DNA of 45,866 nt from Paraburkholderia sp. UYCP14C (GCF_004197395.1 NZ_SELS01000061.1:1-45866); one strand, 5' to 3'. Shown: positions 17,397 to 26,751, numbered from the stretch's first letter. Made by a program: numbers and translations. Notes: generated by a model from the sequence alone, not told the origin.

Positions 17397-19844
17397 CTAA
17401 ATGCGTGCGTTACGCAGCCTGAGCGCGTTAGAAACCACTGAAGCGGAACTCAGGCTCATGGCAAGCGCTGCAATCATCGGCGACAGTACCAACCCGGTAA
17501 ACGGGAATAGCACCCCGGCAGCGAGAGGAACGCCAAGCGCGTTATAAACGAACGCGAAGCCAAGGTTCTGCTTCATATTTGCAACGGTTGCCTCGGACAG
17601 CTCCCGCGCACGAACGATGCCGCGCAAGTCACCTTTGACGAGGGTGACCTGCGCACTGCTCATCGCCACATCCGTGCCGGTTCCCATGGCAACGCCGACA
17701 TCGGCCTTCGCGAGCGCCGGCGCGTCGTTGATGCCGTCTCCGGCCATCGCCACGACATGCCGGGCCTGTTGAAGCCTCGTCACCAGATCGAGTTTGTCGG
17801 CCGGCTTGACCTCGCCATGGAATTCGTCGATACCGAGCTTGCGGGCAACGGCCCTTGCCGTCACGACACCGTCGCCGGTTGCCATCACGACACGAATGCC
17901 GTTCTCCTTCAACCTCGCGAGTGCTTCCGGCGTCGTCGCCTTGATCGGGTCGGCGACGGCCAACAACCCTGCCAGACGACCGTCGACAGCCAGATACATG
18001 ACGCTTGCCCCTTGTGCTCGCATGCTGTCCGCCTCGCTGGCGAGCGGCTCGACCGACACGGAGTCAGTCTGCATCAGCGCCGTGTTGCCCAATGCCAGCT
18101 TGCGGCCGGCAACCAGCGCTCGCACACCTATACCTGTCGCGGATTCGAAGTCCTCGGCGCGCTCCAGGGCCAGGTTCTTCGCGCGGGCGGCCGCGACAAT
18201 CGCCGCGGCAAGTGGATGCTCGCTGCCCTGGTCAACACTCGCTGCCAGTCGAAGTACCTCTTCGGCCGTGTAGCCATTTGTACCCGCAGCCCGCTCGAAG
18301 GAGGGACGACCTTCGGTAAGTGTTCCTGTCTTGTCGACAATCAGTACGTCGACCTTGCGCAGATTTTCAATCGCGGCTGCATCGCGAAAGAGAACGCCGT
18401 TTGATGCGCCTTTGCCACTGGCGACCATGATGGACATTGGCGTGGCGAGTCCAAGCGCGCAAGGGCACGCGATAATCAGCACCGCGACCGCATTAATGAG
18501 ACCGAATACCCAGCTGGGTTCTGGCCCAAACAGCCCCCATAGCAGGAACGTCAGCAGCGCGATGCCGACGACGACAAGGACGAACACGCCGGCAACCTTG
18601 TCAGCCATCCGCTGCATGGGTGCCCTGGACCGTTGTGCCTGAGCGACCATCTGCACGATTTGCGACAGCACGGTTTGCGAGCCAACCTTTTCGGGCCGGA
18701 TGACCAGACTGCCGCTCGCATTCATCGTCGCGCCGATGACGTGGTCGCCAACGCGCTTCGTCACGGGAATGGGTTCCCCCGTAATCATGGATTCATCGAG
18801 CGAGCTTGCGCCCTCGGTCACTACGCCATCCACCGGGACTTTCTCGCCCGGTCGCACTCGAAGCAGGTCTCCTACGTGCACATGGGACAACGGGACATCC
18901 TCTTCCGAGCTATCCGGGTTGATGCGTCGGGCGGTCTTAGGCGCAAGCCCGAGAAGCGCCTTGATGGCGGCAGACGTTTGAGAGCGAGCCTTCAGTTCGA
19001 GGAGCTGCCCGAGAAGCGTCAGCGAAATGATGACTGCCGCAGCTTCGAAATAGACACTGACCCGGCCGTGTGCGCTGTACGTCTCAGGAAATACGCCCGG
19101 GAAGATGGTGGCGACGACGCTGTAAATGTAGGCGGCGCCTGTACCGAGCCCGATGAGTGTCCACATGTTAGGACTACGGTTGAGGAACGAGCGCACGCAC
19201 CGTTCAAAAAACGGGAAACCGGCCCACAGGATGACGGGGGTGGAAACGAGAAACTCAACCCAGCTTCCGGTCACCGCAGACATCAATCGAAGCCGGTGGC
19301 CAAACATCGCCAGTACGAAGACGACCGCAGTCAGCGGCAGCGTCCACCAGAAGCGACGCCGAAAATCGATCAGCTCCGGATTTTCGCCTTCGTCGATGCT
19401 GGGCAGAATCGGTTCCAGCGTCATGCCGCACTTGGGGCACTGGCCTGGATGGTCCTGGCGTATTTCCGGGTGCATCGGGCACGTATAGATTGTGCCCACA
19501 GGTGCTGGTGGTGCATGCTCGGCTGATGGGGCCCCGACGTACTTCTCCGGGACAGCCTGAAACTTGGCCAAACATGCGTCGCTGCAGAAGTAGTATTCCT
19601 TGCCGCCGTGTTCGCAATGAAAGCTGGAGTCGTTTGTCACTTTCATCCCGCAGACCGGGTCTCGAAGTGGTTCTCCGGCACCCGTATGTGCGTGGTTGCT
19701 TTCTCCGTGATGGACATGCGCGCCGTGCTCGTGCCCAGTGCACGCGTCGTGCTCATCTGCACCGTGCGAGTGATGCGCGTCCGACGACGAGTGCCCGGAA
19801 TTCCGTTGTTGATAAGACCGGTCTTTGCTGCCTTGACTGTCCAT
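17397..19844 (-). CDS. copA: Copper-translocating P1B-type ATPase with His-rich, YHS and CPMHP N-terminus
   Basis: An 815-residue Cu(I) exporter. The N-terminus has a His-rich stretch (~17-55), a YHS domain starting DPVCGMKV (62-100, with FCSDAC) and a heavy-metal-binding block [10 protein letters not shown]...CPKCGM (~120-141); no CxxC HMA domain is present. Eight transmembrane segments include the ion-binding motif CPC at 460-462 ([13 protein letters not shown]). The actuator loop has TGEP (~355), the P-domain D504KTGTLTEG and the hinge [10 protein letters not shown]. These are hallmarks of CopA/SilP-type pumps. It lies downstream of cueR and a copZ-like frame on the same strand, so it probably belongs to a CueR-controlled transcript; 124 bases containing a hairpin separate it from the copZ frame. 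Confidence 0.95.
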   Translation of the reverse strand: MDSQGSKDRSYQQRNSGHSSSDAHHSHGADEHDACTGHEHGAHVHHGESNHAHTGAGEPLRDPVCGMKVTNDSSFHCEHGGKEYYFCSDACLAKFQAVPEKYVGAPSAEHAPPAPVGTIYTCPMHPEIRQDHPGQCPKCGMTLEPILPSIDEGENPELIDFRRRFWWTLPLTAVVFVLAMFGHRLRLMSAVTGSWVEFLVSTPVILWAGFPFFERCVRSFLNRSPNMWTLIGLGTGAAYIYSVVATIFPGVFPETYSAHGRVSVYFEAAAVIISLTLLGQLLELKARSQTSAAIKALLGLAPKTARRINPDSSEEDVPLSHVHVGDLLRVRPGEKVPVDGVVTEGASSLDESMITGEPIPVTKRVGDHVIGATMNASGSLVIRPEKVGSQTVLSQIVQMVAQAQRSRAPMQRMADKVAGVFVLVVVGIALLTFLLWGLFGPEPSWVFGLINAVAVLIIACPCALGLATPMSIMVASGKGASNGVLFRDAAAIENLRKVDVLIVDKTGTLTEGRPSFERAAGTNGYTAEEVLRLAASVDQGSEHPLAAAIVAAARAKNLALERAEDFESATGIGVRALVAGRKLALGNTALMQTDSVSVEPLASEADSMRAQGASVMYLAVDGRLAGLLAVADPIKATTPEALARLKENGIRVVMATGDGVVTARAVARKLGIDEFHGEVKPADKLDLVTRLQQARHVVAMAGDGINDAPALAKADVGVAMGTGTDVAMSSAQVTLVKGDLRGIVRARELSEATVANMKQNLGFAFVYNALGVPLAAGVLFPFTGLVLSPMIAALAMSLSSASVVSNALRLRNARI

Positions 19845-19920
19845 CTTGACGCTCCCTTGATACCCGCATAGGCTACTTTCGACTCACAGCAGGGCTCGGC
19901 CCGATCCGGTTCGCATTGAA

Positions 19921-19938
19921 GACGCACGCATTTGCGTC
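19921..19938 (-). repeat. Inverted repeat between copZ-like frame and copA
   Basis: GACGCA (19921-19926) and TGCGTC (19933-19938) form a perfect 6-bp stem with a 6-base loop, in the leader between the copZ-like frame and copA. No T-run follows on the minus strand. It could be an RNA-processing or attenuation hairpin, or chance in GC-rich DNA. Confidence 0.3.
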
Positions 19939-19968
19939 GCCGTAACCGGGCTGGTGAGACCCGGCAAG

Positions 19969-20145
19969 TCAGCCAAGTTCGGTAGGGCTATATCCGGCCT
20001 GCTGGATGACCGGGATGAAATCGCCCGGTGCATGCTCCGATAAAACGCGAACAACCCTGATGGTCAGGTCGATATCGACCTGCGCGTTTGCATCGACAAT
20101 CTTGATGGCCTTCGTCACGACGCCTGCACAGCGGCCGCACGTCAT
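19969..20145 (-). pseudogene. CopZ-like copper chaperone with damaged 5' end
   Basis: A 58-codon frame starting at the internal ATG 20145 encodes a heavy-metal-associated domain with MTCGRCAGVV (metal-binding CxxC) and the fold's later elements DIDLTIRVVRV and FIPVIQQAGYSPTELG. Homologues, including the one at 24432, have 6-7 more residues before MTCG (first beta strand). Here that region reads LEIKD in frame, but an in-frame TAA (20161-20163) stands immediately before it and the start codon is missing; compared with the intact paralogue, ATG-GAA is AAA-TAA. Either translation starts at the internal ATG, losing strand 1, or the gene is dead. It lies between cueR and copA on the same strand. 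Confidence 0.6.
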
Positions 20146-20229
20146 ATCCTTGATTTCGAGTTATTTCCCAACTCCATTTACGGTTGGTTCATTCGTACAT
20201 GGTTTCTGTGACCTAAACCCTGTCCTGGA

Positions 20230-20631
20230 TCAACTGCAATGCGGTTGGCCAGCCAGTTCCGCCAGAATCGGGCAGTCCGGGCGCGAGTCTCCCTTGCAGT
20301 GCTCGGCCAGATACTGGAGGGTATCCCGCATCTCAACGAGTTCGCGGATGCGCTCGTCCAGGTCGCCGATGTGCTGCGTAACCATGTGCTTGACCTCGCT
20401 GCTCGGCCGTTCGCGGTCTTCCCAAAGTGCCAGCAATGCGGAAATTTGCCTAGTGGAGAAGCCGAGATGCCGTGCCCTGCGTACGAATCGCAGAACCTCG
20501 ACATCCCGCGCCGAGTAGACCCGATAGTTCGAGTCGGTTCGCGTCGCGGGACGAATCAGCCCGGATTCCTCGTAATGGCGAATCATCTTGGCAGAAACGC
20601 CCGAAGATTTCGCGACCTCGCCGATATTCAT
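20230..20631 (-). CDS. cueR: Cu(I)-responsive MerR-family regulator CueR
   Basis: A 133-residue transcription factor. The N-terminal winged helix starts MNIGEVAKSSGVSAKMIRHY; the RTDSNYRVYSARDVEVLRFV block is typical of MerR proteins. A dimerisation coiled coil (~75-108) leads to the metal loop, with Cys112 and Cys120 in CKGDSRPDC, exactly the spacing of E. coli CueR, which selects Cu(I)/Ag(I). I chose ATG 20631 because the family begins at MNIGEVA. A perfect 27-base palindrome of CueR-operator type lies 43 bases upstream. The copZ-like frame and copA follow on the same strand. Confidence 0.95.
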   Translation of the reverse strand: MNIGEVAKSSGVSAKMIRHYEESGLIRPATRTDSNYRVYSARDVEVLRFVRRARHLGFSTRQISALLALWEDRERPSSEVKHMVTQHIGDLDERIRELVEMRDTLQYLAEHCKGDSRPDCPILAELAGQPHCS

Positions 20632-20673
20632 GACTTTCTCCCAAGCGGTACACCCGCCACACTGCAACCAGTG

Positions 20674-20700
20674 TTGACCTTCCCGTAGTGGGAAGGTCAA
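20674..20700 (-). promoter_or_regulatory. CueR operator in a 19-bp-spacer promoter for cueR
   Basis: TTGACCTTCCC, five bases, then GGGAAGGTCAA: a perfect 11-bp inverted repeat matching the ACCTTCC/GGAAGGT core of CueR sites. Read on the minus strand, TTGACC (20700-20695) is separated by 19 bases from AACACT (20675-20670), the over-long spacing typical of MerR-activated promoters. The plus-strand alternative has a poor -10 (AAGTCC) and no gene ahead of it, so the minus direction (cueR, copZ-like frame, copA) is preferred. Confidence 0.75.
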
Positions 20701-20800
20701 GTCCTGGAGCTGCGTGCTGGAAACAAGGAGCCAGTTTCTACCCTGTTTCGAGCCGCCACCAAGGTTCCAAATCTCGAGCAGACATGCAAGTCCTAGTGGC

Positions 20801-21742
20801 TTACGTCGAGCCTGGCAGTGGACTCGAGACCAGTACGGCAGCCACCATCAGCACGCCGGCCAGCACCAATGACTCAAGCTGGAGCACCGTCGCAAAACGG
20901 CGCAGCGGCCTCGAAGGTGCGGCTGCGGAAGGACTCTTCAACGCGGACACCAACTTTGGCATCTCGAAGAAGCGATTGTGTCCTCCGAGCGCAGCGGCAA
21001 CCAGGACGAGTGCGAGCTTGAGCAAGAAAATCTGTCCATATGTCGACTCGAGCAGATTTGAAGGTGTGTTGACTCCACGCCATCCGTTGTAAGCGCCCGT
21101 ACTGAACAGGACAATCAATGCGTAAGTCGACGCGTCGGAGAGCGAATGCACGAACGAGGCGCCGTTCCGGCGTTCGCTGCCGGGTACACGAATCAGCGGC
21201 GGCATCACCACGTAGGTTGTCACGAGCACGAGGCCGACCCACGCGCTGATAGCCAGCAAATGCAGCCAATCCACCCAGACCGGCAGGCTGAAAAGCCCTG
21301 AATCCACTGGATGCCCGCCATTACTGCGAGCAAGAGCGGCACCCGCCAAAGCAATCCACATCAGCAGCGGGAAGCGGGTGTCGCTTCCTGAGCGCAGGAA
21401 TGACAACGCGATGATACAAAGGGTGAAGGCAGCGCCGACCAGCCATGCGTGCCCAAAACCGGTTTCCACGACCATCGACCATACGGCGGGGCCAGCTTCG
21501 AATAGCGTCGACTCGCTCATCAATGCACAGTGCGCCCAGAACGACAGTGCGCTCGCGGACAGCGAGACAACGGATGCAATTCGCACTGTCGCGAGCAGAC
21601 GTTTGCCAATTCCAACTTGCTAGTCAGACTCGCCCCGAGCGAGCCACTGGCTGCTGAGCAATGTCCCGACGATGACGGCGAAGCCGACGTTCTGTATGGC
21701 TACCGCAACGAGGCGCAGGATGCCGAGGAACCCGTCGTTCAT
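20801..21742 (-). pseudogene. copD: CopD-family copper membrane protein interrupted by one TAG codon
   Basis: Starting at ATG 21742, 40 codons (MNDGFLGILRLVAVAIQNVG onward) are followed by TAG at 21622-21620, then 272 codons continue in the same frame to the stop at 20801. The whole 313-residue product has about eight membrane segments and fits CopD (PF05425): SGLFSLPVWVDWLHLLAIS, then AWVGLVLVTTYVVMPPL and the late block LKLALVLVAAALGGHNRF. Apart from the TAG no lesion is visible. A restart downstream (ATG 21586) would lose the first helix. CopD takes part in copper uptake or handling with periplasmic CopC, whose 3' remnant abuts it. Confidence 0.8.
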
Positions 21743-21927
21743 CACTTCACCTGGAAGGCATATGTGCCTTTGGTCTTATGAGAATCGGCGGTCATCACGG
21801 CCCACTGGACGGTGTACTTGCCCGATGCAAGTTTCGGCAGCGCGACAGTCATGATGCGCGAATCGAACGCGTCGACCTTGGCCTTTTCTTTCGTGACCGC
21901 AGCGCCGCTTGACGTTCGGAGCAGCGA
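21742..21927 (-). pseudogene. copC: CopC-family periplasmic copper protein, 3' fragment
   Basis: About 61 codons match the C-terminal half of CopC: LRTSSGAAVTKEKAKVDA, then MTVALPKLASGKYTVQWAVM and a terminal TADSHKTKGTYAFQVK, the typical MTADxHxxxGxYxFxV ending with its copper-ligand His. Its TGA overlaps the copD ATG by one base, as in intact copCD pairs. In-frame TGA at 21928-21930 and unrelated sequence upstream show that the signal peptide and N-terminal copper site are lost. Confidence 0.7.
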
Positions 21928-21930
21928 TCA

Positions 21931-22154
21931 AGGCACGACGTTCACGTTGCGATTCCCTCGCTCGACTGTCGAGTGAACGGATGCGCTGCACGTCGCCGCC
22001 CTGATGCGACGAACACCAGCGATGGAGCATGCAGCAATCGACGCGCTCTTCTGCCAGCCTCGCTTTGCCGTGCAAAAGGAGCAGCGTCAGGACAATGGGT
22101 GTGCCGGTCCGGTGTCTTTCGGGATATCGAGGAGGTAACCCGAATTGCCGCTGG
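21931..22154. other. Unassigned stretch between copC remnant and beta-propeller gene
   Basis: No gene recognised. A minus-strand frame (MLHRWCSSHQGGDVQRIRSL onward) runs into the copC remnant in the wrong frame and has no family similarity I can name. Probably deletion debris of the copC 5' end or of another small copper-cluster gene. Confidence 0.4.
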
Positions 22155-23327
22155 TCAGCGCATATTGCCGGTATGACCGAGCGAATAGCGCCCAGGTTGC
22201 GGCCAGACGGTCATCCCGTGTGGCTCCATGCCGACAGGGATGGATTTTCCGACACCGGTCGTCGTGTCGATCGCGTAGACGACATCGTCGAACCGGCCAG
22301 AGAGCCATAACGTCTTGCCGTCCGGGCTGACGTTACCCATGTCCGGGCTGCCGCCGCCGGGAATCGGCCACGTTGCGACGACCTTGCGCGTCGCAAAGTC
22401 GATCACCGATACGCTGCCCTTGCCATTCCGCGGCCCATGGATGAGATTGGAGCCACGGTTCGCGACGTACAGCTTCGTTCCATCGCGGCTCGGATAGAGG
22501 CCATGTGCGCCCACGCCTGTCTTCAGGAACTCGATCTTCGTGAAGCTGTCGCCGTCCACGACGAACACGCCGTCGGCCTTCATGTCCGCGACGTAAAACA
22601 CCTTGCCGTCCGCCGAAATGCGGATGTCCTGCGGCATGCCCTTTTTACTCAGATCGAGATAGCCGACGACCTTACGATTCACGAGATCAATCTTCGCGAT
22701 CCTGCCGCCGAACTCGCACGTGAACAGTACATATTTTCCGTCGATCGAGAAGTCGGCATGGTTGATCCCCTTGCACTCCGGCACGGACAGGCTCGATTTC
22801 AGCGCCATCGTGTGCGGATCGCGAAAGTCGAGACGCTCGTGCGCTTCCGCGACGACAATCGCTTCCTTGCCGTCCGGCGTGAAATACATGTTATACGGAT
22901 CGTCGACCATCACCTCTTTTCCGGGCTTGCCGGTTTTCGGATCGATCGGCGTCAGGCTGCCGTCGGAACGCCCTTCGGCGTTGTTGGTGACCCACAGCGT
23001 CTGCAGATCCCAGGACGGAACGATGTGCTGCGGGCTATAGCCAACACGAAACCTGTCCACGACCTTGAACGTGGCCGGATCGATTACGTACACGTCGTTC
23101 GAACGCAGATTCGGCACATAGATGCGCGACAGCGCACCCGCGACTGCCGGGCTCATATGACCTGCATCCGCTTCGCCATACAGGTTGGCAGGATTCACGA
23201 CGGGCGGCATTCCCGGCACGGTCGAAACGGCGGATGCGGCAAATACCGCGCTAGCAGCCCAGCAACCGGCCAGCCCGGCGGCAAGCGCCGTTGCGATGCG
23301 CGACAAACGGCTGGAATTCAATTTCAT
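22155..23327 (-). CDS. Exported YncE/YVTN-type beta-propeller protein
   Basis: A 390-residue protein with an export signal (residues ~1-31; hydrophobic ATALAAGLAGCWAASAVFA). Repeats of ~40 residues follow the YVTN pattern: SRIYVPNLRSNDVYVIDPAT, then LWVTNNAEGRSDGSLTPIDP, KVFYVADMKADGVFVVDGDS, KLYVANRGSNLIHGPR and TLWLSGRFDDVVYAID. This gives a seven-bladed propeller of the YncE class. Such proteins are periplasmic and often accompany quinoprotein or metal-handling genes; the ligand is unknown. It follows the creatininase-family gene by 53 bases on the same strand, so the two probably form an operon. Confidence 0.85.
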   Translation of the reverse strand: MKLNSSRLSRIATALAAGLAGCWAASAVFAASAVSTVPGMPPVVNPANLYGEADAGHMSPAVAGALSRIYVPNLRSNDVYVIDPATFKVVDRFRVGYSPQHIVPSWDLQTLWVTNNAEGRSDGSLTPIDPKTGKPGKEVMVDDPYNMYFTPDGKEAIVVAEAHERLDFRDPHTMALKSSLSVPECKGINHADFSIDGKYVLFTCEFGGRIAKIDLVNRKVVGYLDLSKKGMPQDIRISADGKVFYVADMKADGVFVVDGDSFTKIEFLKTGVGAHGLYPSRDGTKLYVANRGSNLIHGPRNGKGSVSVIDFATRKVVATWPIPGGGSPDMGNVSPDGKTLWLSGRFDDVVYAIDTTTGVGKSIPVGMEPHGMTVWPQPGRYSLGHTGNMR

Positions 23328-23380
23328 GGCAGTTTTCGTTATCGAATGAACGGGTGATCAAAGACGACTAACCGGCGGTG

Positions 23381-24196
23381 TTAGCGGCTGCCGACCTCCG
23401 CCCTGATCGCGCCGACCGTGCGCGAGACAATCGCGTCGACGCCGAGCTGCCCGAGCTCGACGCTCGAGCGGCGCGGATCGCCGCCATACACGCCATCGGT
23501 CGCACCGGGTTTCGGCGCGTCGCGCAAGCGTTCGACACGCACCATTTGCGGAGCGACCGCCAGCAGCAATGACGTATCGGCCAGTCCTGCGTGCGTGCCG
23601 ATCTCGTCGTCACGCACGCCGCGCTGACGCAGAATCTGTGCGTAGCCGTCGGAACTCGATGCGTAATATTCCGGCGGGACGAACGCGCGCGCGCCCGACC
23701 CGGCCCACGTCTTGTTCAGATACGCGACCGCGTGCTTGATGTCGTTCTGGTAACTGCCGTGATCGCCGAGAAAAACGATGTTCGTGAAACCGTGAACCTT
23801 AAAACTATTCGCGGCAGACTCGAGAGTCTTTTCGAATACGTCGTCGGGCACCGTAATCGTGCCGGGGAAGCGCATGTGCGATGTGGGCGGTGCATAGCCG
23901 CCCTCGGGAACGTAGGCAATCACGGGGGCGACGAGCGCGTTACCGAGTTGTTCCGCGATGCGCTGCGACAATACCTTGACGCGCGCATTGTGCTTGCCGA
24001 GCGCGACGTACGGTCCGCTTTGCTCGGTCCCTCCGATGGGGATGATGATCGTGGTCTTGCCAGCGTGGATCTGATCGCGCAGTTCGGTCCAGGTCAACTC
24101 TTCCAGTTGCACTGTCCTGGGTGTCTGCGCCATGGCGGACTGGATTGCCGCAAAAACGACGGCGGCCGCGAAAACACTTTGAAGGTTGATACGCAT
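23381..24196 (-). CDS. Exported creatininase-family amidohydrolase
   Basis: About 271 residues from the chosen start. The signal peptide MRINLQSVFAAAVVFAAIQS ends near AMAQ. The creatininase fold (PF02633) shows TWTELRDQI, the metal-site block IIPIGGTEQSGPYVALGKHN, the YVPEGGY segment and FLGDHGSYQND, which carry the usual Glu/His/Asp metal ligands. Creatininase-family enzymes hydrolyse amide bonds; MftE of mycofactocin synthesis is another member. Export is unusual for classical creatininase, so a periplasmic role together with the downstream beta-propeller is inferred. An earlier ATG (24226) would add ten residues before the signal, so I prefer 24196. Confidence 0.8.
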   Translation of the reverse strand: MRINLQSVFAAAVVFAAIQSAMAQTPRTVQLEELTWTELRDQIHAGKTTIIIPIGGTEQSGPYVALGKHNARVKVLSQRIAEQLGNALVAPVIAYVPEGGYAPPTSHMRFPGTITVPDDVFEKTLESAANSFKVHGFTNIVFLGDHGSYQNDIKHAVAYLNKTWAGSGARAFVPPEYYASSSDGYAQILRQRGVRDDEIGTHAGLADTSLLLAVAPQMVRVERLRDAPKPGATDGVYGGDPRRSSVELGQLGVDAIVSRTVGAIRAEVGSR

Positions 24197-24368
24197 ACCG
24201 TGTTGAATAGGATGGTCGAGAGACACGGCTCAGCAGTCTACGTGAACTTTAAGCTAGTGAACGAACTTTGCGTCCGAAATTCCCGCGCACACGGTCGTTG
24301 GTCCCGCGACTTGGCAATCCCCGAACGTAGTCTGGCGCTCGGAACATGCCGCGTCGGTCGAAAGGGCC

Positions 24369-24399
24369 TTGACCTTGCCACGGTTGGAATGTCGATAAT
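24369..24399 (+). promoter_or_regulatory. MerR/CueR-type promoter of the intact copZ
   Basis: TTGACC (24369-24374) and GATAAT (24394-24399) are separated by exactly 19 bases, the hallmark of promoters opened by MerR-family activators. The spacer holds the imperfect dyad ACCTTGCCA ... TTGGAATGT, close to CueR sites in copA/copZ promoters. The copZ start lies 33 bases downstream of the -10. Regulation by the CueR encoded at 20230-20631 is the natural inference. Confidence 0.75.
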
Positions 24400-24431
24400 G
24401 TAAATGTCTTACCAACAAATGGAGTTTTAGC

Positions 24432-24629
24432 ATGGAACTGCAAGTACCCAATATGACATGCGGACACTGCTCCGGAGTCATCGCGAGGGCAGTGAAAGAC
24501 GTAGACGCCCAGCCGAGAGTCGACATCGATATCGCAGCCCGAACCGTGCAAATCGAATCCACGCGTCCGGCAAACGACTTTGTTTCCGCGATCCGGGAGG
24601 CGGGTTACAGCGCATCGGTACGAGCGTGA
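24432..24629 (+). CDS. copZ: CopZ-type copper chaperone
   Basis: A 65-residue cytosolic heavy-metal-associated domain protein. It begins MELQVPNMTCGHCSGVIARA with the Cu(I) ligands in MTCGHC, followed by KDVDAQPRVDIDIAARTVQI and the last helix/strand FVSAIREAGYSASV, a complete beta-alpha-beta-beta-alpha-beta ferredoxin-like fold. GGAG lies 8-11 bases upstream. It would carry Cu(I) to the CopA ATPase or to CueR. It is transcribed alone from a 19-bp-spacer promoter and converges with cueO. It is the intact paralogue of the damaged frame at 19969-20145. Confidence 0.9.
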   Translation: MELQVPNMTCGHCSGVIARAVKDVDAQPRVDIDIAARTVQIESTRPANDFVSAIREAGYSASVRA

Positions 24630-24912
24630 AAAACCTGAACCGGCGCAGCGAACCCGATTTGCCGCGCCGGTGCGTCCAATCGCCGCAGGCGAATTTATGA
24701 TATTCAATGGTGCCAGGGTTTGCCGTGGCATCCTGACGCTGCGCACGGCTCTTGCGGTTTTGACCGTGACGTTGCAGCAGACCCGCGACCGCCTCGTCAA
24801 GTGCTCGCCAATAGCGGACGTTCGGCAGCGTATCCGGGCGACGGCGATGGCCCCCTGTCTTCAGCCGACGGGATAGTTCCTGATGCTCCGAAGCTGTCGA
24901 GTGCCGACACTC

Positions 24913-26466
24913 CTACGCACTGACAGTAAATGAAGTCATCATCCCCGTGTCTTCATGCTCCAGCAGATGGCAATGAGCCATATACGCTCTTCCCGGCGGA
25001 GCCAACTGGTTAAACCGCACCAGAACTTCACTCCTCGCGCCTTCAACATTCACGGTGTCCTTCCAGCCACGACGGTGATCTGCGGGAGGTTTTCCATTCT
25101 CAGAGATGGTCCGAAATTGGGTTCCGTGGATATGAAATGGATGCAACATCGCATCTCCTTCCGCAGAAATAATCCACCTTTCATACTGCCCCCTCTTGAC
25201 GTCAAACATGGGCTTCCTCATGTCAAATGACTGTCCATTGATGAAGTTAGCAGAATGCAGGTTGATATCTTTCGCGGAGGGCATATCGCCCATGTCATGC
25301 ATGGCCATGCCATGACCCGCCATATCGATCCCGGCCATCGCTTGCTCACCGTATCTTTCCATTAACGCGTCCATGCCCAACATATCGAGATTTGGGTCCA
25401 TTGACAGTTGAAGTGTCCGCTGCGACATCTGTTCGGTTGACGGAATGCCGGGAATGGCTACCAGCTTATCCGGCAGCCTGCCGGCCCCCAACTCTGTTAC
25501 TGCCTCGATTCTTACAACAGGCAGTTCCTTGTCGAATGGTGCCAAAACCATCCCCATCTGGCGCACGGGAAGCGTCACGATGTCAAATGGCCTGCCATCG
25601 GTTGCATCGACCAGAACCTCGAATCGCTCCCCCATCAATATCGGGAGTTCCGCCACTTTGACTGGTTCGCCGAGAAATCCGCCGTCACTGCCAATAACGT
25701 ACATAGACCGTCTGTCACTGATGGCCAATCTCAGCGAGCGAGCGTTACATCCATTCAGAAAACGAAAGCGCAACCAGCCACGGGGGGCAACGTGCTTTGG
25801 GTAGACAACGCCGTTGGTTAGCATCACGTTTCCAAACCAGCCAACTGCCGCACTCATGACATCCAGTTTGTAATCGATCTGCCCTTTGCTGTTAATTCTT
25901 TTGTCCTGCAAAACGACGGGAATATCATCCACTCCCCACTTCTTCGGCACGTTCAGGGCACGGCTTTCGGCGTCTTCGATCACGATCAGTCCAGCCAGTC
26001 CCATCGCGACCTGGTGTCCGCTCACGTGATGGGTATGCGGATGAAACCAGCAGGTTGCAGCCGGCTGATCAACGACGAACTGAGCCATGCCGGTGTTGCC
26101 CGGATCGATCGGCGCCTGCGGCCCCCCATCAGCGGTGCCTGGAACCTCGACGCCATGCCAGTGTACGGCGACAGCCTCAGGCAATCGGTTGTGCACCAGA
26201 ATGGTAGTGCCGCTGCCGCGCTTCAAACGCAATGCTGGTCCCAATAATGCACCGTTGAATCCCCACGTCGCCGTTAAATTCGCTCCCTTGATCCTGGACT
26301 TTCCTGCCTGGACGTTCAGGTTTATCTGTCCCTGGGCGTCGGGCTCCACAAGGGGAGGAATTGGCAGTTGTGGCTGGTTCGCTGCGAAAGCATATGCAGG
26401 CCAGATGGGCAGTGCGGTCGCGGCCGTCCATGCCGCAGCACATCTAATGAACTCACGACGTTGCAT
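24913..26466 (-). CDS. cueO: CueO-type multicopper oxidase, Tat-exported
   Basis: A 517-residue periplasmic cuprous oxidase. A twin-arginine signal ([13 protein letters not shown], cleavage near AYAFA) is followed by three cupredoxin domains. Copper ligands are HWHG (102-105), CWFHPHTHH (~139-147), HPFHIHG and the type-1 site [13 protein letters not shown] near the C-terminus. A Met-rich insert (~355-392, [12 protein letters not shown] and [15 protein letters not shown]) corresponds to the CueO segment that binds additional Cu(I). It oxidises Cu(I) to the less permeant Cu(II). Start ATG follows GGGAG. It is the downstream end of the copper block and is convergent with copZ. Confidence 0.93.
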   Translation of the reverse strand: MQRREFIRCAAAWTAATALPIWPAYAFAANQPQLPIPPLVEPDAQGQINLNVQAGKSRIKGANLTATWGFNGALLGPALRLKRGSGTTILVHNRLPEAVAVHWHGVEVPGTADGGPQAPIDPGNTGMAQFVVDQPAATCWFHPHTHHVSGHQVAMGLAGLIVIEDAESRALNVPKKWGVDDIPVVLQDKRINSKGQIDYKLDVMSAAVGWFGNVMLTNGVVYPKHVAPRGWLRFRFLNGCNARSLRLAISDRRSMYVIGSDGGFLGEPVKVAELPILMGERFEVLVDATDGRPFDIVTLPVRQMGMVLAPFDKELPVVRIEAVTELGAGRLPDKLVAIPGIPSTEQMSQRTLQLSMDPNLDMLGMDALMERYGEQAMAGIDMAGHGMAMHDMGDMPSAKDINLHSANFINGQSFDMRKPMFDVKRGQYERWIISAEGDAMLHPFHIHGTQFRTISENGKPPADHRRGWKDTVNVEGARSEVLVRFNQLAPPGRAYMAHCHLLEHEDTGMMTSFTVSA

Positions 26467-26526
26467 GTTTAGGCTCCCGACATCGCACTAGTTGACGTCA
26501 TACGATAGCAGCTTCGTCACCGATGG

Positions 26527-26557
26527 CGTATCAGTCGCGCCTTCCGGCGTCGATCAA
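26527..26557 (-). promoter_or_regulatory. Candidate long-spacer promoter of cueO
   Basis: On the minus strand TTGATC (26557-26552) is followed after 19 bases by GATACG (26532-26527), about 60 bases before the cueO start. The spacer holds the small palindrome CGCCGGAAGGCG. The spacing recalls MerR-type promoters, but the dyad does not match the CueR core well and the -10 is weak. Confidence 0.3.
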
Positions 26558-26600
26558 TACGCACCGCGTCAGCAGTAAGCCTAACGGATGACGCACTGCG

Positions 26601-26623
26601 CGCTTCGTTGATCAGACGAAGCG
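26601..26623. repeat. Perfect 8-bp inverted repeat upstream of cueO
   Basis: CGCTTCGT (26601-26608) and ACGAAGCG (26616-26623) flank the 7-base TGATCAG. The position, between the divergent cueO and Met-rich protein genes, suits an operator for an unknown dimeric regulator. No T-run follows on either strand, so a terminator is unlikely. Confidence 0.4.
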
Positions 26624-26751
26624 ACGTCACATCACGGTGGCCCGATGCGGCACCCGCGCGCAACCGAACCGCCTCCGCGATCGTCACCTGCGACCTGAAG
26701 CCCGCGTTGCACGGACTTCATGCTGCCGGGAGCATTCATGTTGCGTCGTGG

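Noticed and set aside
24636-24680. CCGGCGC ... GCGCCGG as terminator of copZ
   Set aside because: The loop is long (about 17 bases) and no T-run follows; it may be a chance pairing in GC-rich DNA.
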